Source: JBOFSQ01 sp051651625
GTDB taxonomy: Bacteria; Planctomycetota; Planctomycetia; Pirellulales; Thermoguttaceae
DNA: 24,475 nt
Direction of reading: 5' to 3'
Assembly (NCBI GenBank): GCA_051651625.1
Contig: JBOFSQ010000043.1
Location: 1 to 24,475, forward strand
The notes below the pieces were generated by a model. The model was not told the DNA's origin. It did no database searches and saw only the letters and a program-made list of their open reading frames with translations. Shown here in pieces: positions 24,421 to 24,475 of this stretch; the stretch's first letter is position 1, and each line of letters begins with the position of its first letter. A program made the position numbers and the translations under genes.

Positions 24421-24475
24421 GGTTCGGCATAGCCGAACCCTCCAGCCATACGCCGCATGGGAGGGTTCGGCTATG
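24421..24475. repeat. GGTTCGGC-ATA-GCCGAACC dispersed repeat, copy C (cut by window end)
   Basis: The first arm is at 24421-24443 and the second begins at 24460 and is cut by the window end. It starts 5 bases after the SelA-like stop codon. The arms match copy A, but the loop (24444-24459) is of different sequence. Confidence 0.85.

Noticed and set aside
24421..24475. Rho-independent terminator of the SelA-like gene
   Set aside because: The hairpin has no T-run within the visible sequence and belongs to a dispersed repeat family. It may still act as a barrier, but this is not shown.

Overview
The window looks like a chromosomal segment of a planctomycete, most likely in or near the Pirellulales. 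The reasons are: a soluble Ser/Thr kinase of a type I know from that group; a giant secreted protein joining a hydrazine-synthase-alpha-like propeller, two c-type haem motifs and a sulfatase-modifying-factor domain; weak or absent Shine-Dalgarno sequences before most genes; and many palindromic dispersed repeats between genes (cores such as CGCCCCGTTGGGGC, AGGACGTATAGG and GGTTCGGCATAGCCGAACC). This is inferred from gene content; no rRNA or tRNA gene is present to confirm it.

Layout. 1-940 holds the tail of a small helical protein, a cluster of palindromic repeats and a probable small receiver-like gene that converges on the kinase gene. From 841 to 12560 all genes run on the minus strand: kinase, HzsA-like/SUMF1 fusion, uroporphyrinogen-decarboxylase-family protein, long-chain polyprenyl diphosphate synthase, pheT, and a cytochrome bd subunit I-like protein with a fused cytochrome c domain. 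From 12589 to 14610, still on the minus strand, lies a small accessory island: a DUF4160/DUF2442 pair, a short lipoprotein-like gene preceded by a broken copy of a DUF2442 5' end, and a VapBC-type toxin-antitoxin pair. Next comes a HydB/NuoF-like NADH-oxidising flavoprotein (14634-16577). After a repeat-rich gap there are a plus-strand secreted protein with a likely alpha-helical-barrel glycosidase-like domain, a minus-strand GT39-like membrane glycosyltransferase, a minus-strand cysteine desulfurase and, divergent from it, a plus-strand SelA-like protein.

How the genes work together. Few are obvious functional partners. The polyprenyl synthase could supply quinone or lipid-carrier side chains, and the bd-like/cytochrome c protein and the HydB-like protein both suggest redox flexibility (oxygen as well as fermentative NADH/ferredoxin chemistry). 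Each of the latter two lacks its usual partner subunits nearby. The cysteine desulfurase and the SelA-like protein share an upstream region and could both touch sulfur/selenium chemistry, but the SelA-like protein has lost the PLP-binding lysine.

Most notable observations: (1) an in-frame palindromic repeat element of about 195 bp inside the coding region of the membrane glycosyltransferase, with a related element just beyond the gene's 3' end; (2) a SelA-like probable pseudoenzyme next to a cysteine desulfurase, behind a six-unit tandem repeat; (3) the HzsA-like/SUMF1 fusion with haem motifs but without the formylglycine-generating cysteines; (4) a CydA-like protein carrying its own cytochrome c domain and no CydB; (5) several families of dispersed repeats whose copies can be compared within this window.
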